Positions 32,701-44,765 of a DNA stretch of 64,000 nt are shown here, one piece after another. Location of the stretch: contig CM060732.1 of NCBI GenBank assembly GCA_030704615.1, positions 23,808,001 to 23,872,000 of the forward strand, written 5' to 3'. Origin of the DNA: Takakia lepidozioides. Taxonomy: Eukaryota > Streptophyta > Takakiopsida > Takakiales > Takakiaceae. The position numbers and the translations under genes are program-made. Each line of letters opens with the position of its first letter. The first letter of the stretch is position 1. The notes under the pieces are model-generated. The model saw nothing but the letters and a program-made list of their open reading frames with translations, was not told the origin of the DNA and searched no databases.

Positions 32701-35700
32701 GTTCCTTGAGAGGCTTTTAGCTATGCGGGCGTCCTTCCTCCTTAGCACACCTTCAGGTTACCTGGATGCTTTGTATGGGAGAAGTGACCTCTATGAGTTG
32801 TGTTATTCTCAAGTGGTTTTGCGAACAACCCTGTGTTTACACCTTCAGCTTTGGAAAGTTTTGCTGCAGCACCTCTGTGGCCCAAGTGGCATTGCATTGG
32901 GAATCAAGCTTCGAAACTGGAGAGGCTAGCCTAATACAGGTTGGTTGGGGCAATATTTGCAGGGAGCTATCACGAAGCGTATGACTGCTATTGAAGAAAT
33001 GGCAGGCATGGATGTCTTGTGCAGTGACAAAACAGGAACACTTACACTGAACAAGTTGACTGTTGACAAGAATTTGGTTGAGGTATGCCTTTATGTGCTT
33101 TGCTTCTATCTTAAGATTCTTTTTGATACCCTAGAGTCTGTTCAGACCATGGCTCCCAAAAATTAATAACTTCATCCACACAGAATGTGGGCTTGTTGTA
33201 TGTGATCTTGATCCCTCATTTTTGTACATCACAATATGTTTGAAAAGGTGGTCTAGTCATTGGCAACCAAGTGTATTGAGAACCAACAAGCGTCTAATTC
33301 GACACAGTTTCTTTTCTTATGAAAATGGTTGAAGTGCCTGGTGTCCTCTGTATTTATTTTGACAGTGTGGCATATTGTCTTGACTCTTCTATTGTAAGGG
33401 TGTGAAAAACCAAGTCAATTAAGTAAATGTAAAGGAAGTAAAGGTAAATGATAGCTCATATATGATAAAATTTTTCACTTTCGTTTGTTGTGGGTTTCTC
33501 ATATATTTGGATGCTTCGTGAGCAGGTTTTTACCAAAGGGGTGGACAAGGATCTGGTATGCTTGCTAGCAGCCAGGGCATCCAGGACAGAGAATCAAGAT
33601 GCTATTGATGCAGCCATTGTCGGAATAATGGCCGATCCCAAAGAGGTATGCACACTATCATGGAAGGTTCTGCAACTTCAGCTAGTATGTTGCAACTGTC
33701 ACGTCCATTTATACCTTGTGGAAGGACTTAATCTAATGGTCTAATGATGTCACTCCACAAGTGTTCCACGTACAAACGAAATTGCACATGTCAGAGCTGC
33801 CAAGCTTTTCCATGAATGAACCCGGCCGCTTTTTCTTTCTTGTCTTTTCTACCTCCACCTTTCTGGTTGATTGTCTGTACTGTTCTGGGGACTAATCTGG
33901 GTGTTGGATTGTCAGGCCCGCGCCAATGTAACTGAGCTCCATTTTCTGCCGTTTAATCCAGTCGACAAACGTACAGCACTAACTTACATTGATAATACGA
34001 ACGGCAAGTGGTACCGTGCTAGCAAGGGAGCCCCTGAGCAGGTAATGTTGACCATTCCCTTGAGGGCTTGATCACATGTCCAGCACACTGGAGTTTAGGA
34101 GTAATGCAATAAATCCTAGAACTATTGTTACATCTTTAGGTCTGTTGTCTTGCTCTGTACCTGTTCTGGTGATCTCTAGTTGAGGAATTTTGACAGCTTT
34201 TTGAGTGAAGCTTGAAGCTCCTCTTGTTCTTTAACACTCTTGGTGGGGACCCAGCTCCTAAGTTGTTGCCTCCTATCATAATATATGGTTGAATCAAAAG
34301 TAGGAGTGGTGGGAGCGAATCGACCCTGGAAACTGCGTCAAGAAAAGTTATGGAAGTTATGGGTGTAGCCTGAGTTTATGTCCATTCCTTTCTGTTCGTG
34401 CCAGTTATGCATAACTACAGTGCAATAAATAATAAAATTATTTTTGAAGGGAGGGAGACGGGGAGTTGCCAGTAGTCCTCACTTCTCTTGGGAGAGCAGC
34501 ATCAACAATGATTTTAATATGGACTCCATCTCAGTGGTTGCTCTGGTTGTGCTTTTTTAAATATACTGTGTCCACATATGTGCTGTTTCTTCAGATACTG
34601 GAATTGGCCCATAACAAAGGGGAGATTGCTGCGCGGGTGCATTCTGTAATTGACAAATTTGCGGAGCGAGGGCTTCGTTCGTTGGCTGTGGCCAGGCAGG
34701 CAAGTGATTTCGCTGCCTATGTTGTTGTGATGCTTTGTATACTCTTTGTATAATAGCATGATCCTTCACAGGTTTATCCATCTGGAGAGCTTTGTAGGCA
34801 GTGTTGGACTCTGCATTGGCACAGACAGTATGGATGCCACTGGCGTAATGTAATTGGATGTGCACTCAATGTCTGAGTAGGTTTACTGCCACATAGAAAG
34901 TTGAATGAGTCCAGCATTGCAGCATTGCACCTTCAGGTGCAATGCAAGCTTGTAAAAAACCTCAGAATGATAGCTATCGAGTCATCGAGGATGTCCTCCA
35001 GAGCTTCCGGGACAACACACTTACTGAAGTAACCCTCCACACTAGTGTGCTAAAGAATTGCTTGCAGGAGATCTTCCTAAACTTGTTTCAATATTGGAGA
35101 GAGGAACCGAGTTTTGAGGATCTCATCAGTCTTGCCTGTCATGCATACAGGAAGTCCCGGAGCAAACCAAGGAGAGTGCTGGAGGACCTTGGGATTTCTG
35201 TGGGTTGCTGCCTCTGTTTGACCCCCCTCGACATGACAGTGCTGAGACAATTCGCCGTGCCCTTAACCTTGGAGTAAATGTGAAAATGATTACTGGTATG
35301 TATTCAATGAAACCCCACTATCACATATACTAGTAGATAGTCTGCAATGGTGTACAACTTTCTGTGCTGTTCTGTATATTGGTCATGTTTTAGAAAGCCC
35401 TGCTTTAGTGTTTGTTCTCAAATGTGTGATATGTTTGCAACTAGTCTCTTGGGTTTCAAAAGGGGTTCCTGCTACCTAGAGAAAGTCAGTGTCCTCTGAG
35501 TGGTCACCGAAAAAACCCTCCGCTCAAGTTGCTCAAGGTTAGCCTAGCTAAGAAAATGAAGCTGGAGCTGATTGACAAATGGATGCACAGGTGACCAGTT
35601 AGCAATTGCAAAGGAGACTGGTCGGCGGCTTGGCATGGGGTCCAACATGTACCCGTCATCATCACTGCTCGGACAGCATAAGGACGAGAATCTTGCAGCC

Positions 35701-38700
35701 TTGCCTGTGGATGAATTAATTGAGAAGGCTGATGGGTTTGCAGGCGTCTTCCCAGGTAATCACCCTTCAAGTGTTTGAATTCCCTTGATGTTTAGATTTC
35801 TAGTTTGCAGGAAGGTGAAGGTATTTTGTATTTGCCAGATTTCTCTTACAACCGAAAAAGGTTTGTTTGACTCGTAGTCAGGCTACCTATCACATGCAAA
35901 TCTCTCAACTTCTCTCTCTCTCTGTAGTTCTTTGTTCTCTGTTGTTCTGGACATAAGCACCTGCTTTATCAGTAGTTTCAATAATGGGAGATGTATGCAG
36001 AGCACAAGTATGAGATAGTGAAGCGGTTGCAAGACAAGAAACATATCTGCGGAATGACGGGGGATGGTGTAAATGATGCTCCGGCATTGAAGAAGGCTGA
36101 CATTGGTATTGCGGTTGCGGATGCGACTGATGCCGCACGTAGTGCATCCGACATTGTCCTGACGGAGCCTGGCCTCAGTGTGATTATCAGTGCAGTGCTG
36201 ACCAGCCGAGCCATATTCCAACGCATGAAAAACTACACTGTGTGTATCTGACCTCTATCTGAGACGCTATATGCTACGAGGTTTCTTTATTTTCTTATGT
36301 ATGTGTGTAAGTAACTAGATTTATCAGAGCAGAGTGGATTTCATGTTGATTGCTGATATTAATCATGGGTGGTCATTGTTGAGGCCTGTTCACTGTTAGG
36401 GTTAATGAATAGTCAAATATGGTTAGCAGGCTGCTAACATCTGTAATGTTGAATACTTTCAAGCACTTAAAAGATGTACCTCTACCAGCTTGCTTATCTC
36501 TTCTACGGTTTCGTCTTTATTCATGACATCAAGCTGTGGGTTGGGCATTTGGCAGATTTATGCTGTCTCGATCACCATCCGTATCGTGGTAAGTACCAGT
36601 ATCGGTTCATCTTGTAATAGATAATCTCACCTTTCGACATGTTTTTGGAAGAACTGTGTTGTTTCCTTGTTAGGTAACTTTGCACTCCATCCTCTCTGTA
36701 GTAAGCTTGCATGCCTCACTTAGTAAGCAGAAGATATTTTGTCGTTCTTTTCCCCACTATTCTGATAGAGAATTTGAACGGATATAGGTGATGTCTGGAA
36801 AATCACATTAAGTAGTAGTTTTGTATGCTTGTTTGAGGGAGGCATACCTTGTTGATGGAGCTCATTGTTGTCTTTCAGCTAGGATTTATGTTACTGGCAT
36901 TGATCTGGAAATTCGATTTCTCCCCCCTTATGGTGCTTATTATCGCCATTCTTAATGATGGTATGTCTCCACCAATCTTTACAGGAAACAGAGGGGGGAT
37001 GTACTCAGGAGATGTTGTTTGCCGTAGCCTTGTGGCCATAGACCCCATGCCTAGTTTAGGCGGAAAAAGAGAGAGAGAGAGAACAAACTCTACTGGAAAC
37101 CTCTATGAGACCTACTTGGTTGTCTCTTTAGGCTTGTTCATTCCTCACATCCTTTGTATGCTTGGTCTCAAATATTCACTGAGTTCTCCAAGTAATCATG
37201 CGAGTTCTGGCCTGGTGAGTGGGTGGCACGTCATTTGTCTGTCTGAATGATTATTTGGTGATTATGAAAATTGGCTGTTATATGTAAACTTTCTGTTGGG
37301 GCTCAGGTACTATCATGACCATATCCAAGGATCGTGTGAAGCCATCACCTTTGCCAGACAGCTGGAAATTGAAGGAGATTTTTGCAACTGGGCTTGTTCT
37401 TGGATGCTACCTAGCAATTATGACAGTAATTTTCTTTTGGGCCATGAGTCGGACTAACTTCTTTGAGGTATGACACAGTTTTTGTGTCCTTCACTATCAT
37501 GTTATAATCATTAAGCAGGGTTAAAGGTTATTTTGCAATTGTGACCACACCACTTGCCATGTCTGCATAGTGGGGGAACAGGCTGGTGTATAGGTTGGAA
37601 CTCAATTGGTTAGAGCACCTTTGTAAGACAAATATGCTCTTCCCACTCTAGAGTGTTGGCCCCCATGTAGAGGAGTAGCCAGTAAATCGTTGTGGTTGGG
37701 CAGTACCTTATAGTTGACTCCTTGAGTTTTTGTACTCTACAAACCCCAGCCCATCATCTCCTGCAATGGAACTAACGGCCAACCCAACAACCAAGTGTGA
37801 TGTGTGATTTCAGACTTGAATGGATGTGTGTGGATGCAGAAACATTTTCATGTTAGGCACATTGGCAAACATGACACTGGTGAGCTGACTGCTGCCATCT
37901 ACTTGCAAGTCAGCATTGTGAGCCAGGCCCTGATTTTTGTCACGCGTTCCCGGAGTTGGTCCTTTGTTGAGCGACCAGGCATGCTACTCTTGTTTGCCTT
38001 CATGGCTGCCCAACTGGTAAGCCACTCTTCTCCTGCCTTCTTCCCACACTCTCGAATATTTCCTTCTTCCTGGTACGTTCCTTTATTTCCACCTTGACAT
38101 GGCTGGTGGGACATCATCAGGTTGAGTTTTCAGTGAAGGTCCCCGCTATTTTCTTCAAATGCATTCTAAGCTCATAGTAGTGAACTACTATGCGCCCATG
38201 ATTGGACAGATGGAAAAGAGGGGAGGTAGAGAGAGAGATGTAGGGAGGCAAGGCAGAGGTTTCAATGTGTTTAATCAGAATGGTGGTGTTGCAGATTGCC
38301 ACCTTTATAGCAGTGTATGCAAATTGGGGGTTTGCTGGCATCAATGGCATAGGGTGGGGGTGGGCAGGAGTCATTTGGCTCTACAGCTTTGTCACTTACT
38401 TTCCACTTGACATTATCAAGTTTGCTGTTCGTTACATCCTGAGCGGGAAGGCATGGGATCAAATGCTTGAAAGCAAGGTACTGTCTTTTCTCTTCCTGCA
38501 TCCAAGTCCAGTCATAATTGCTAGGAGAGCATATCATTTATCTAGCAATTACAGAGGAAAACTGCAGGTGGTGGGTCGAAGACATCAAAATGCAGGAACT
38601 ATCACTGTTGTGTACTTTGCAGTGGTAACTTTCCTTGCAGCAGTTGCGTCATTGTGAAATGGATGTTACGGGGATCAGCATAGCAACTGATTGTTCCTTG

Positions 38701-39614
38701 TCCCTTTCGTTGGGTCAGTAATGTCTGGGTTACTCACAAGTTGTCGAAGTGCAATAGACTCGTGTTATTCCAGTGAGTTTGATTGTTTCTGAGCCACAGG
38801 TCGAGCTGGATATCTGTGCAGAAGCTTAGCATCTTCTTCTATCTATACTACCATCATTCAAGTTTGGAGTTAGGATTTTTCACTCATGGAAAATTGTGGT
38901 ATTATTTTAAGTGCCATTAAACCTCATACTTCGATTCAATGCTGAAAGATATCTTGAACATATGCTGCAGACTGCATTTACGAGGCAGAAGGACTTTGGG
39001 AAGGAGGCACGGGAGGCTGAGTGGGCCCATGCTCAGCGGACTCTGCATGGGCTCCATCCACCTGAATCAAAAGATGGTGGAGAACGTAGTGGCTTCAAAG
39101 ACCTGGGTGACATGGCAGACCAGGCTAAGCGACGCGCTGAAATTGCTAGGTAATTCTTTTTCACACCTTGTATGATAGAATCCACCTCCATCAATCCTAA
39201 GTTCTTTGACCATGTAATGTTGTCTAGGGTTGCCGAGAATAGAGTTGAGCCAACTCTCTATACTGCATTGTACATGTTGCAACTTCCTTGGAGCATGGGG
39301 GCTTAGTCTTAATAGTAGTATAGTAGCTGTGGGGATGATCCAGAAGGCTAGGAAGTCATGGCTCCTTTTGAAGGAATGCAGTTTTGCTACTCACTTTCAT
39401 GGCTTAGATTGTGTCTTGCAATCATATTTGTATCGCAGGCCTAAATAGGAAAGCCATCCTTAGATGTGTGTCGTAAAGGATCTCTGTCCCCTATTGATGG
39501 TGAGGATGATTCCACAGGTTAAGAGAGCTGCACACATTGAAGGGGCATGTGGAGTCGGTGGTGCGCTTGAAGGGGTTGGATATTAACACCATTCAACAGG
39601 CTTATACTGTATAG
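29719..39614 (+). CDS. Plasma-membrane H+-ATPase (P3A-type), 21 exons
   Basis: This ATP-driven proton pump energises the plasma membrane. I can splice 963 residues from exons 29719-29799, 30242-30361, 30886-30984, 31260-31397, 31553-31687, 32043-32222, 32399-32605, 32963-33082, 33526-33645, 33916-34041, 34595-34699, 35151-35295, 35591-35755, 36001-36239, 36556-36588, 36879-36960, 37307-37467, 37840-38016, 38295-38477, 38971-39149 and 39518-39614, with all phases consistent. Landmarks are TGES (about 195-198), the phosphorylated Asp of DKTGT (342), KGAPE (437), GDGVND (601-606) and the membrane Asp of ILND (698, equivalent to the proton-binding Asp of AHA2). The C-terminus is YTV, with the penultimate Thr that is phosphorylated to bind 14-3-3 proteins in this family. 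The start is the first ATG. The N-terminus is slightly longer than usual. The gene appears intact. Confidence 0.97.
34700..35150 (+). other. GC-AG intron in the H+-ATPase gene
   Basis: Intron 11 begins GCAAGT after the codons for AVARQ and ends in atacag before EVPEQTKES. The protein context is well conserved on both sides and the phase is 0. No GT donor nearby preserves the frame. GC-AG introns with a strong AG|GCAAGT consensus are a known minor class of U2 introns. Confidence 0.9.
37590..37800 (+). mobile_element. Possible SINE in ATPase intron 17
   Basis: The sequence ggttggaactcaattggttagagcacc resembles a tRNA A-box region (compare TGGCTCAGTTGGTTAGAGC). No clear B-box follows, so this is only a suggestion. 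Confidence 0.25.
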
Positions 39615-41541
39615 AATTCCAGTGCAATTGGGTCCTTGTAGCATTTGTTGGCACATTTTTGAGGTGTGTCAACAGCAAGACTGGTGTCTGGAAGGTTGAG
39701 TATAGAAATTTTTCTGTGCCCCATGTTGTGGGGTAATTATGATTGGTTACCAGCTCTTACAAATAGCAGGAGTTGGACAGAGTTACGGGCGTTTCGGGAG
39801 ACCAAAATGGTGCTGGGATTCATGAGTTTATTTAGGTAGAGGAACTTTCAGTTCTGAGCTCTTGTATGGCCGTCGTGGTTAAGGACCACTCGTTTCACTC
39901 CCAAGATTCTTTCACATGTAATTCTAAAGGTCACAAATGAATGCATCGGGGAGTTGTTTATGACATTGTAAGAGTTCGCACCTTCGTTTGAATCAGTTTC
40001 TCAGTCGGTTTGAATCACTTTGAGTGGGTGGTTAGCTGGAAAAAGATTGATTCCCATCTGCAAGACCTAGCTCATTACCGACTACCCCGCAATCCCATCC
40101 CCACCAAACCAACCCAGACCACCCTGAGGCCTTCGTGAGAACCTGAAACTACTTGCTTATTCGAGATATTTCCAACAACACTCGTCGACCTTGTTTGTTC
40201 TCCTACATTACTTGTAGATTGCCGGGAGACAACCCACACTGGGAAGTTCAGCAGGGTAATCACCAGTTGGCCTCACATGGCAAAAAACCTAGATCCCGTG
40301 CCAGATCTAACTCTTCTATTCCCCCCACCCCTTTCGAAACGACGGACCAAACAGAAACAAGGACGAATGCCATTACCTTTCCATCCTGAAGCCCAATCCA
40401 TGAGAAAAAGACGTCATCTTGCGGTTTTGCTGAGAAGGAACTCTTACGAAAGAAATCCCCGTAAGTTATACAAGAAGCAAACCCTAAAAGAGCCCCTGCT
40501 TTCCTTTATATGCAAAGTTGAAATACCGGGTCGCTAAGTAATGTGAAAAAGATTTTGCAGACCTCACTTTGATTTCCGTCTTGTAATGCAAAGGTAGAAT
40601 GCTGCACTGTTTGGCGCAATTGTTGCTTATTGAGGGAGTTGTCATTGAATACGTGACGGAGCTTGGTCAGTAGATCGGAGTTGGAAGGAAGTTCATGGCA
40701 AGACGAGCTTGCGGTGGTCTATGAGGGGATCATGCTCATGGATCCAGCTCTCTTCTCGGCAGGCAACCTCTTTGAAGCTGGCGACTCTGGTTCGTCTCTC
40801 TTCCTGTCTCTCTTGATAATGTATTTTGCCAGTTAACCAGAATGATGTGTTCTTGACAGTCAAGGCCTTCAAGAGTATAACACCGCAATTTGGAAAGCTT
40901 CCATTGCCCTATTTTTGGTACTGGTGTGGTGGTCACAGAGGGTGGTAATGAGATACAAATTACGTTTGAACGTGATTTGAGGTGACGGTAATGAACGTAT
41001 CGTGGGGCAGATGCAACTGCCTGGGGAGGTTCGCTTCTTCTGTAAAAACATATCCGATTCTAACCATTTCACTTTTGATGTCTGCTCAACGCTGGTGGCT
41101 GATGAGGTGTAGGTGGGGTGGACAGAGGAGTCTGGAAGCTCCGAGGGAGAAAGCGCCTTTGTGGAGAGAGATCATGAGTTTCCTGGCGTGGTACGCACGC
41201 GCTCTCTCTCTCTCTCCCCCTCCCCCCCAAGCTTTGGGGTTTCCTGTGAATTCCCTGTTTTTTATTTTTTCGTTGTTTCGGTTTGTCGAACAGTCCTAGG
41301 TCTCTCAATGCCCAAATACCTGGAATTTGAGTATTCGTCTTGAACCATTGGGCGTTGAAATTTTTTATCTGCCATTACATGATGACCCAGTGCAATTTGT
41401 GACACCAGTTGTGCTGCCCATGTGAAAAGCCTGTCTGCAATTTAGGCCACCACCAGAACTTATTTCTGGTGATTGTAATTACACCAATCGTTGAGAAGAA
41501 ATATGGAGTACCGCACATCTAAGCTCATGGGTGCTATACAG
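39615..41541. other. ATPase 3' region and intergenic spacer
   Basis: The first few hundred bases are the likely 3' untranslated region of the ATPase. A pyrimidine run (CT)n lies near 41202-41228. A GT donor at 41191 follows a short frame containing VERDHEFPGV that would join in phase with the methyltransferase exon at 41542, but no ATG is seen in that frame. Confidence 0.35.
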
Positions 41542-43204
41542 ATTTTGCGTATTCGAGAATTCTCGTTTCATCCAGTGAATGCCAATTTGCTGTGGCCTGG
41601 TTCTTGTCTGTTTGCGGACTGGCTCATCCATCACCAGGCCTTGCTGCATAAGCGACGTGTTCTGGAACTAGGCAGGTTTGTTTCCTACCTTTGCAACCTT
41701 AAACCAAACCCTCCCCCTCCTAATGTTAAGGTGTGTGAAAGTTCTCAGTTACTTTTTGATCCATCGACAGCTCCTAGTTTCAGCTCTGTCAAGTGATTTC
41801 TAATCCCGGTGGGGGATGGCTTTTGCAGCGGGACAGGAGCACTGGCGGTTTATCTTAAGAAAACTCTTGGACTCGACATCACCACCTCTGACTACAATGA
41901 TGAGGAGATAGAACACAATATTGCCTACAATTGCTGTGCAAATGGGGTGCCGGTAGTGCCTCATATTCGACGTGAGCACTCAGATTCAAATTCAGGGTGT
42001 ATTGTGAATTTGAATTCTTCAGATTCTAATACAACCTAGACAAGAAAGACATATTTCCTTTGTTCCTTATACCTTGTGACACTTCTATATTGACTCTATG
42101 ATCTGTCCTCAATTGGTTGTAACACATACCCACGCTCCCTCTACCAGTTGACAACAACTGCTGTTTAGTCTGTTACTGGCTGAAATGGATATCTGTTTTG
42201 GGAAAGAACTTATGGGTCAGGCAGTGCATGTGTGGTTCTGCTAAGAATGTGTGTCCAGTGCTGGGCGTAGTGGTGATAGGGTCCATGGACTTCTGGTTCT
42301 TCTATGTCTCCATGTTCTCTAGATAAGGAATTGTAACAAATGGATGAGCTGCTCTTGTTCTGAAAGTAATGGTTTTGTGTGACAGATACATGGGGTGGCA
42401 AGTTTCCATGTCAGAAGCCAGACTGGGATCTGATTCTTGCCAGTGATATTCTACTCTGTAAGTATCCTTATCTGCATTTGTCTCAACTTAATCTGAGAAG
42501 AATGTCTGGGATTGAGGGGATATTTTCCCTTGGCCATTTGCTTGTAATATGTTGCAACTTTATTTGCGATGAAGAGGCAGATGGGATGAAGTAGGGGATG
42601 ATGAACAGAAAGGGCTTTCTACTGGATCTGAGGTACATTGGTGCTTTGTGCTTGGCCCTGAGCAGATGTGAAGCAGTACCCCAATCTCATTAAGACGCTG
42701 ACCTTCCTTCTGCGAGATACTGTGGAGATAACCCACGATGCATTGACCTCAAATTCAGCACAAACTCTGTCCAGTCAGTCAGAGCAGAATGTTAAAGAAC
42801 CAACATTGGAGCACTCTAAAGTCAGCCTGGTAGATGCGGACAGCCATTTTCTGCAGACTGGCTTGGTTGCATTGGATCATCTTGTTTCAACTGTAGGCAG
42901 TAGCAAGGGTAAAGAGGAAGCTCAAGGTGAATCAAGAGACCAAGAAAGCCTAGATTTTTTAAAGGTAAGTGCTGGCAGTGTTGAAAATGTGAAAAAAGTT
43001 GCCCAGTGTCAAAATAGACGAACACCGACGCCCATCCCCAGGTGGCTGCCTAAACCTTGCTTCTTGATGAGTTGGCGTCGTAGGATTCCAAAAGAAGATG
43101 AAGCACTTTTCTTCAATGGCTGCAGAGCAGCAGGTTTTAGTATAATTGATTATGGGTCACGTGTGTACTGTATCCATCCATCCATGATTCAAGATTGTCT
43201 TTGA
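41542..43204 (+). CDS. Family-16 (METTL21-like) protein methyltransferase, 5' end uncertain
   Basis: An S-adenosylmethionine-dependent methyltransferase of the Methyltransf_16 family, whose members mostly methylate lysines of proteins such as chaperones and elongation factors. Exons 41542-41675, 41829-41971, 42386-42457 and 42666-43204 join in phase to give 295 residues. Visible features are REFSFHPVNANLLWPGSCLF, the AdoMet-binding VLELGSGTGALAVY, an acidic loop TTSDYNDEE, the family motif PDWDLILASDILLY, and a C-terminal MSWRRRIPKEDEALFFNGCR. The last exon holds a long polar insertion of about 100 residues between core strands. The start is unclear. ATG at 41503 lies in the same frame just upstream of the acceptor, or an upstream exon ends at 41190. 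The substrate cannot be predicted. Confidence 0.85.
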
Positions 43205-44765
43205 TCCCAATCTATTACTTCTCAACCCTGGTTACAGAGCTTTCATTGTGCGCAACTTATTCCCCTTCCACTGAAGCTTGCACTTACAACCAAATTGATT
43301 GGCATGGGTGGCTAGTTCATGAATGTACAGTGAAGTTTCAGGGTCAGTATTCATTGAGCACAAAGAAACCATGAAGCTCATGAACTTCTTCATGAAGCTT
43401 GGAGGCATACCTCCATAGTAAGATTCTAATATATGGACGGGGGCCTGGAGAGGTGCCCATTAGTGCTGTCTACAACTCACCTCCGATGCACTGAAGAAGT
43501 AAACCGTTTCTTTATGCAGAGCCACTGTTGCCAAAGAGTAATTCTGTACAAGTACCTCCACAATGTGTGTCTGTGTCAGTGATAGACACAGAAAAGAGGT
43601 TGTTTGTTTGCACACAATCATAGATGATGGACGTATCAAGAGTTGGAGTTGAGCATTTGGTGTGTACAAAGTGGGTGGGATCTGCATACAAGTGACAAAT
43701 TCGTGCTTATAGCGGCTCTCATTTTTGAATAATTGGGTCTTTAAGTCTCACTTGTGAGCCAGGCAACGCACGGACCCAAGAACGCAGGGTCGCCCCCCCC
43801 CCCTTTCCCGCGCGCGACCACCCAGCGGGTCTACTCGCGGGTCCGGATCTGCCGGGGGTCCAACTTAAGAAAACAAAAAAAAAAAACTTTATATATATAT
43901 ATAATTCACAGGGAACTTTCTCGGATTAGTAGTTAGAACTGGAAAACTAAACAAAGCATAGCTTCCTTATTTCTGAGCGCATCCCATCCGTCCAAGCTAG
44001 GTCATGGGCGACTGTTTTTGTGGGTGATTACTGAACTAAAGTTAAACCGGATTACAAATAAGATGAACATAAACGGAACACTGATGAGGAACCTGTATGA
44101 GGAACCTGTATGAGGAACTCCATCGCACAAGCAAAGGAAGTTTCCTCAAGAGTCCCAAGTGAGTAAAGCTGCCAGATTTGCAAGAAAGCTGTAAGCTGGC
44201 GATGGAAGGTGGTCGTTTGTGAGTTTGATGAGCATCGGTGCTGTATAGCGGGTAATTTTCTCTGCCTTCAGAGATGTTAGTTGGGAGAAGATTCTAGTAT
44301 TCAATTTCTCTCTCTCTCTCTCTCCACAACTGATTATTACATGTTGATAACACATAGAGAGGTCTTTGGGTCCGATTGTTGTGTACTTGACTGCCGAACT
44401 TTCTCTTTTACTCGAAAACCTCACAGCCCAAAGGCGTACTCGGTTGCAGTGTATCTAGGATAAGCCTCCTCCGTTTCTCTTACACAAAAGAGGCTTACAG
44501 ATTGAACACAGATATCCAACAAGGAGTACTCGGTGGCAATCTAAGGCTTACGTCATGCGGACAATGTAATTGTACAGAAACGCACTGACAAGGCTTCAGC
44601 ATGGTTTGGGAAATCCTTGCTTTTAGGCATTCGTCCCCCCCTTCCTTTAGATAAAGTGTGGGTTGTAAGGCTATGTTAAGCGTGGTCTGAGAAGCACACT
44701 TGCCTCTGCAGGGACAAAAACCAATTGTGGCATACGGATAGGGAGGAAGCAGAAATTCAATAGAT
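43205..44765. other. Intergenic spacer
   Basis: Apart from a Mutator-type end fragment at 43712-43870, nothing was recognised. A TA microsatellite lies near 43892-43904 and a CT run near 44308-44324. Confidence 0.5.
43712..43870 (+). mobile_element. Single diverged end of the Mutator-type MITE family
   Basis: The sequence ggctctcatttttgaataat followed by gtctttaagtctcacttgtg and gagccaggcaacgcacgg matches the terminal repeat of the element at 20510-21136. The opposite end is missing and a poly-C tract interrupts the GC-rich part. Confidence 0.7.
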
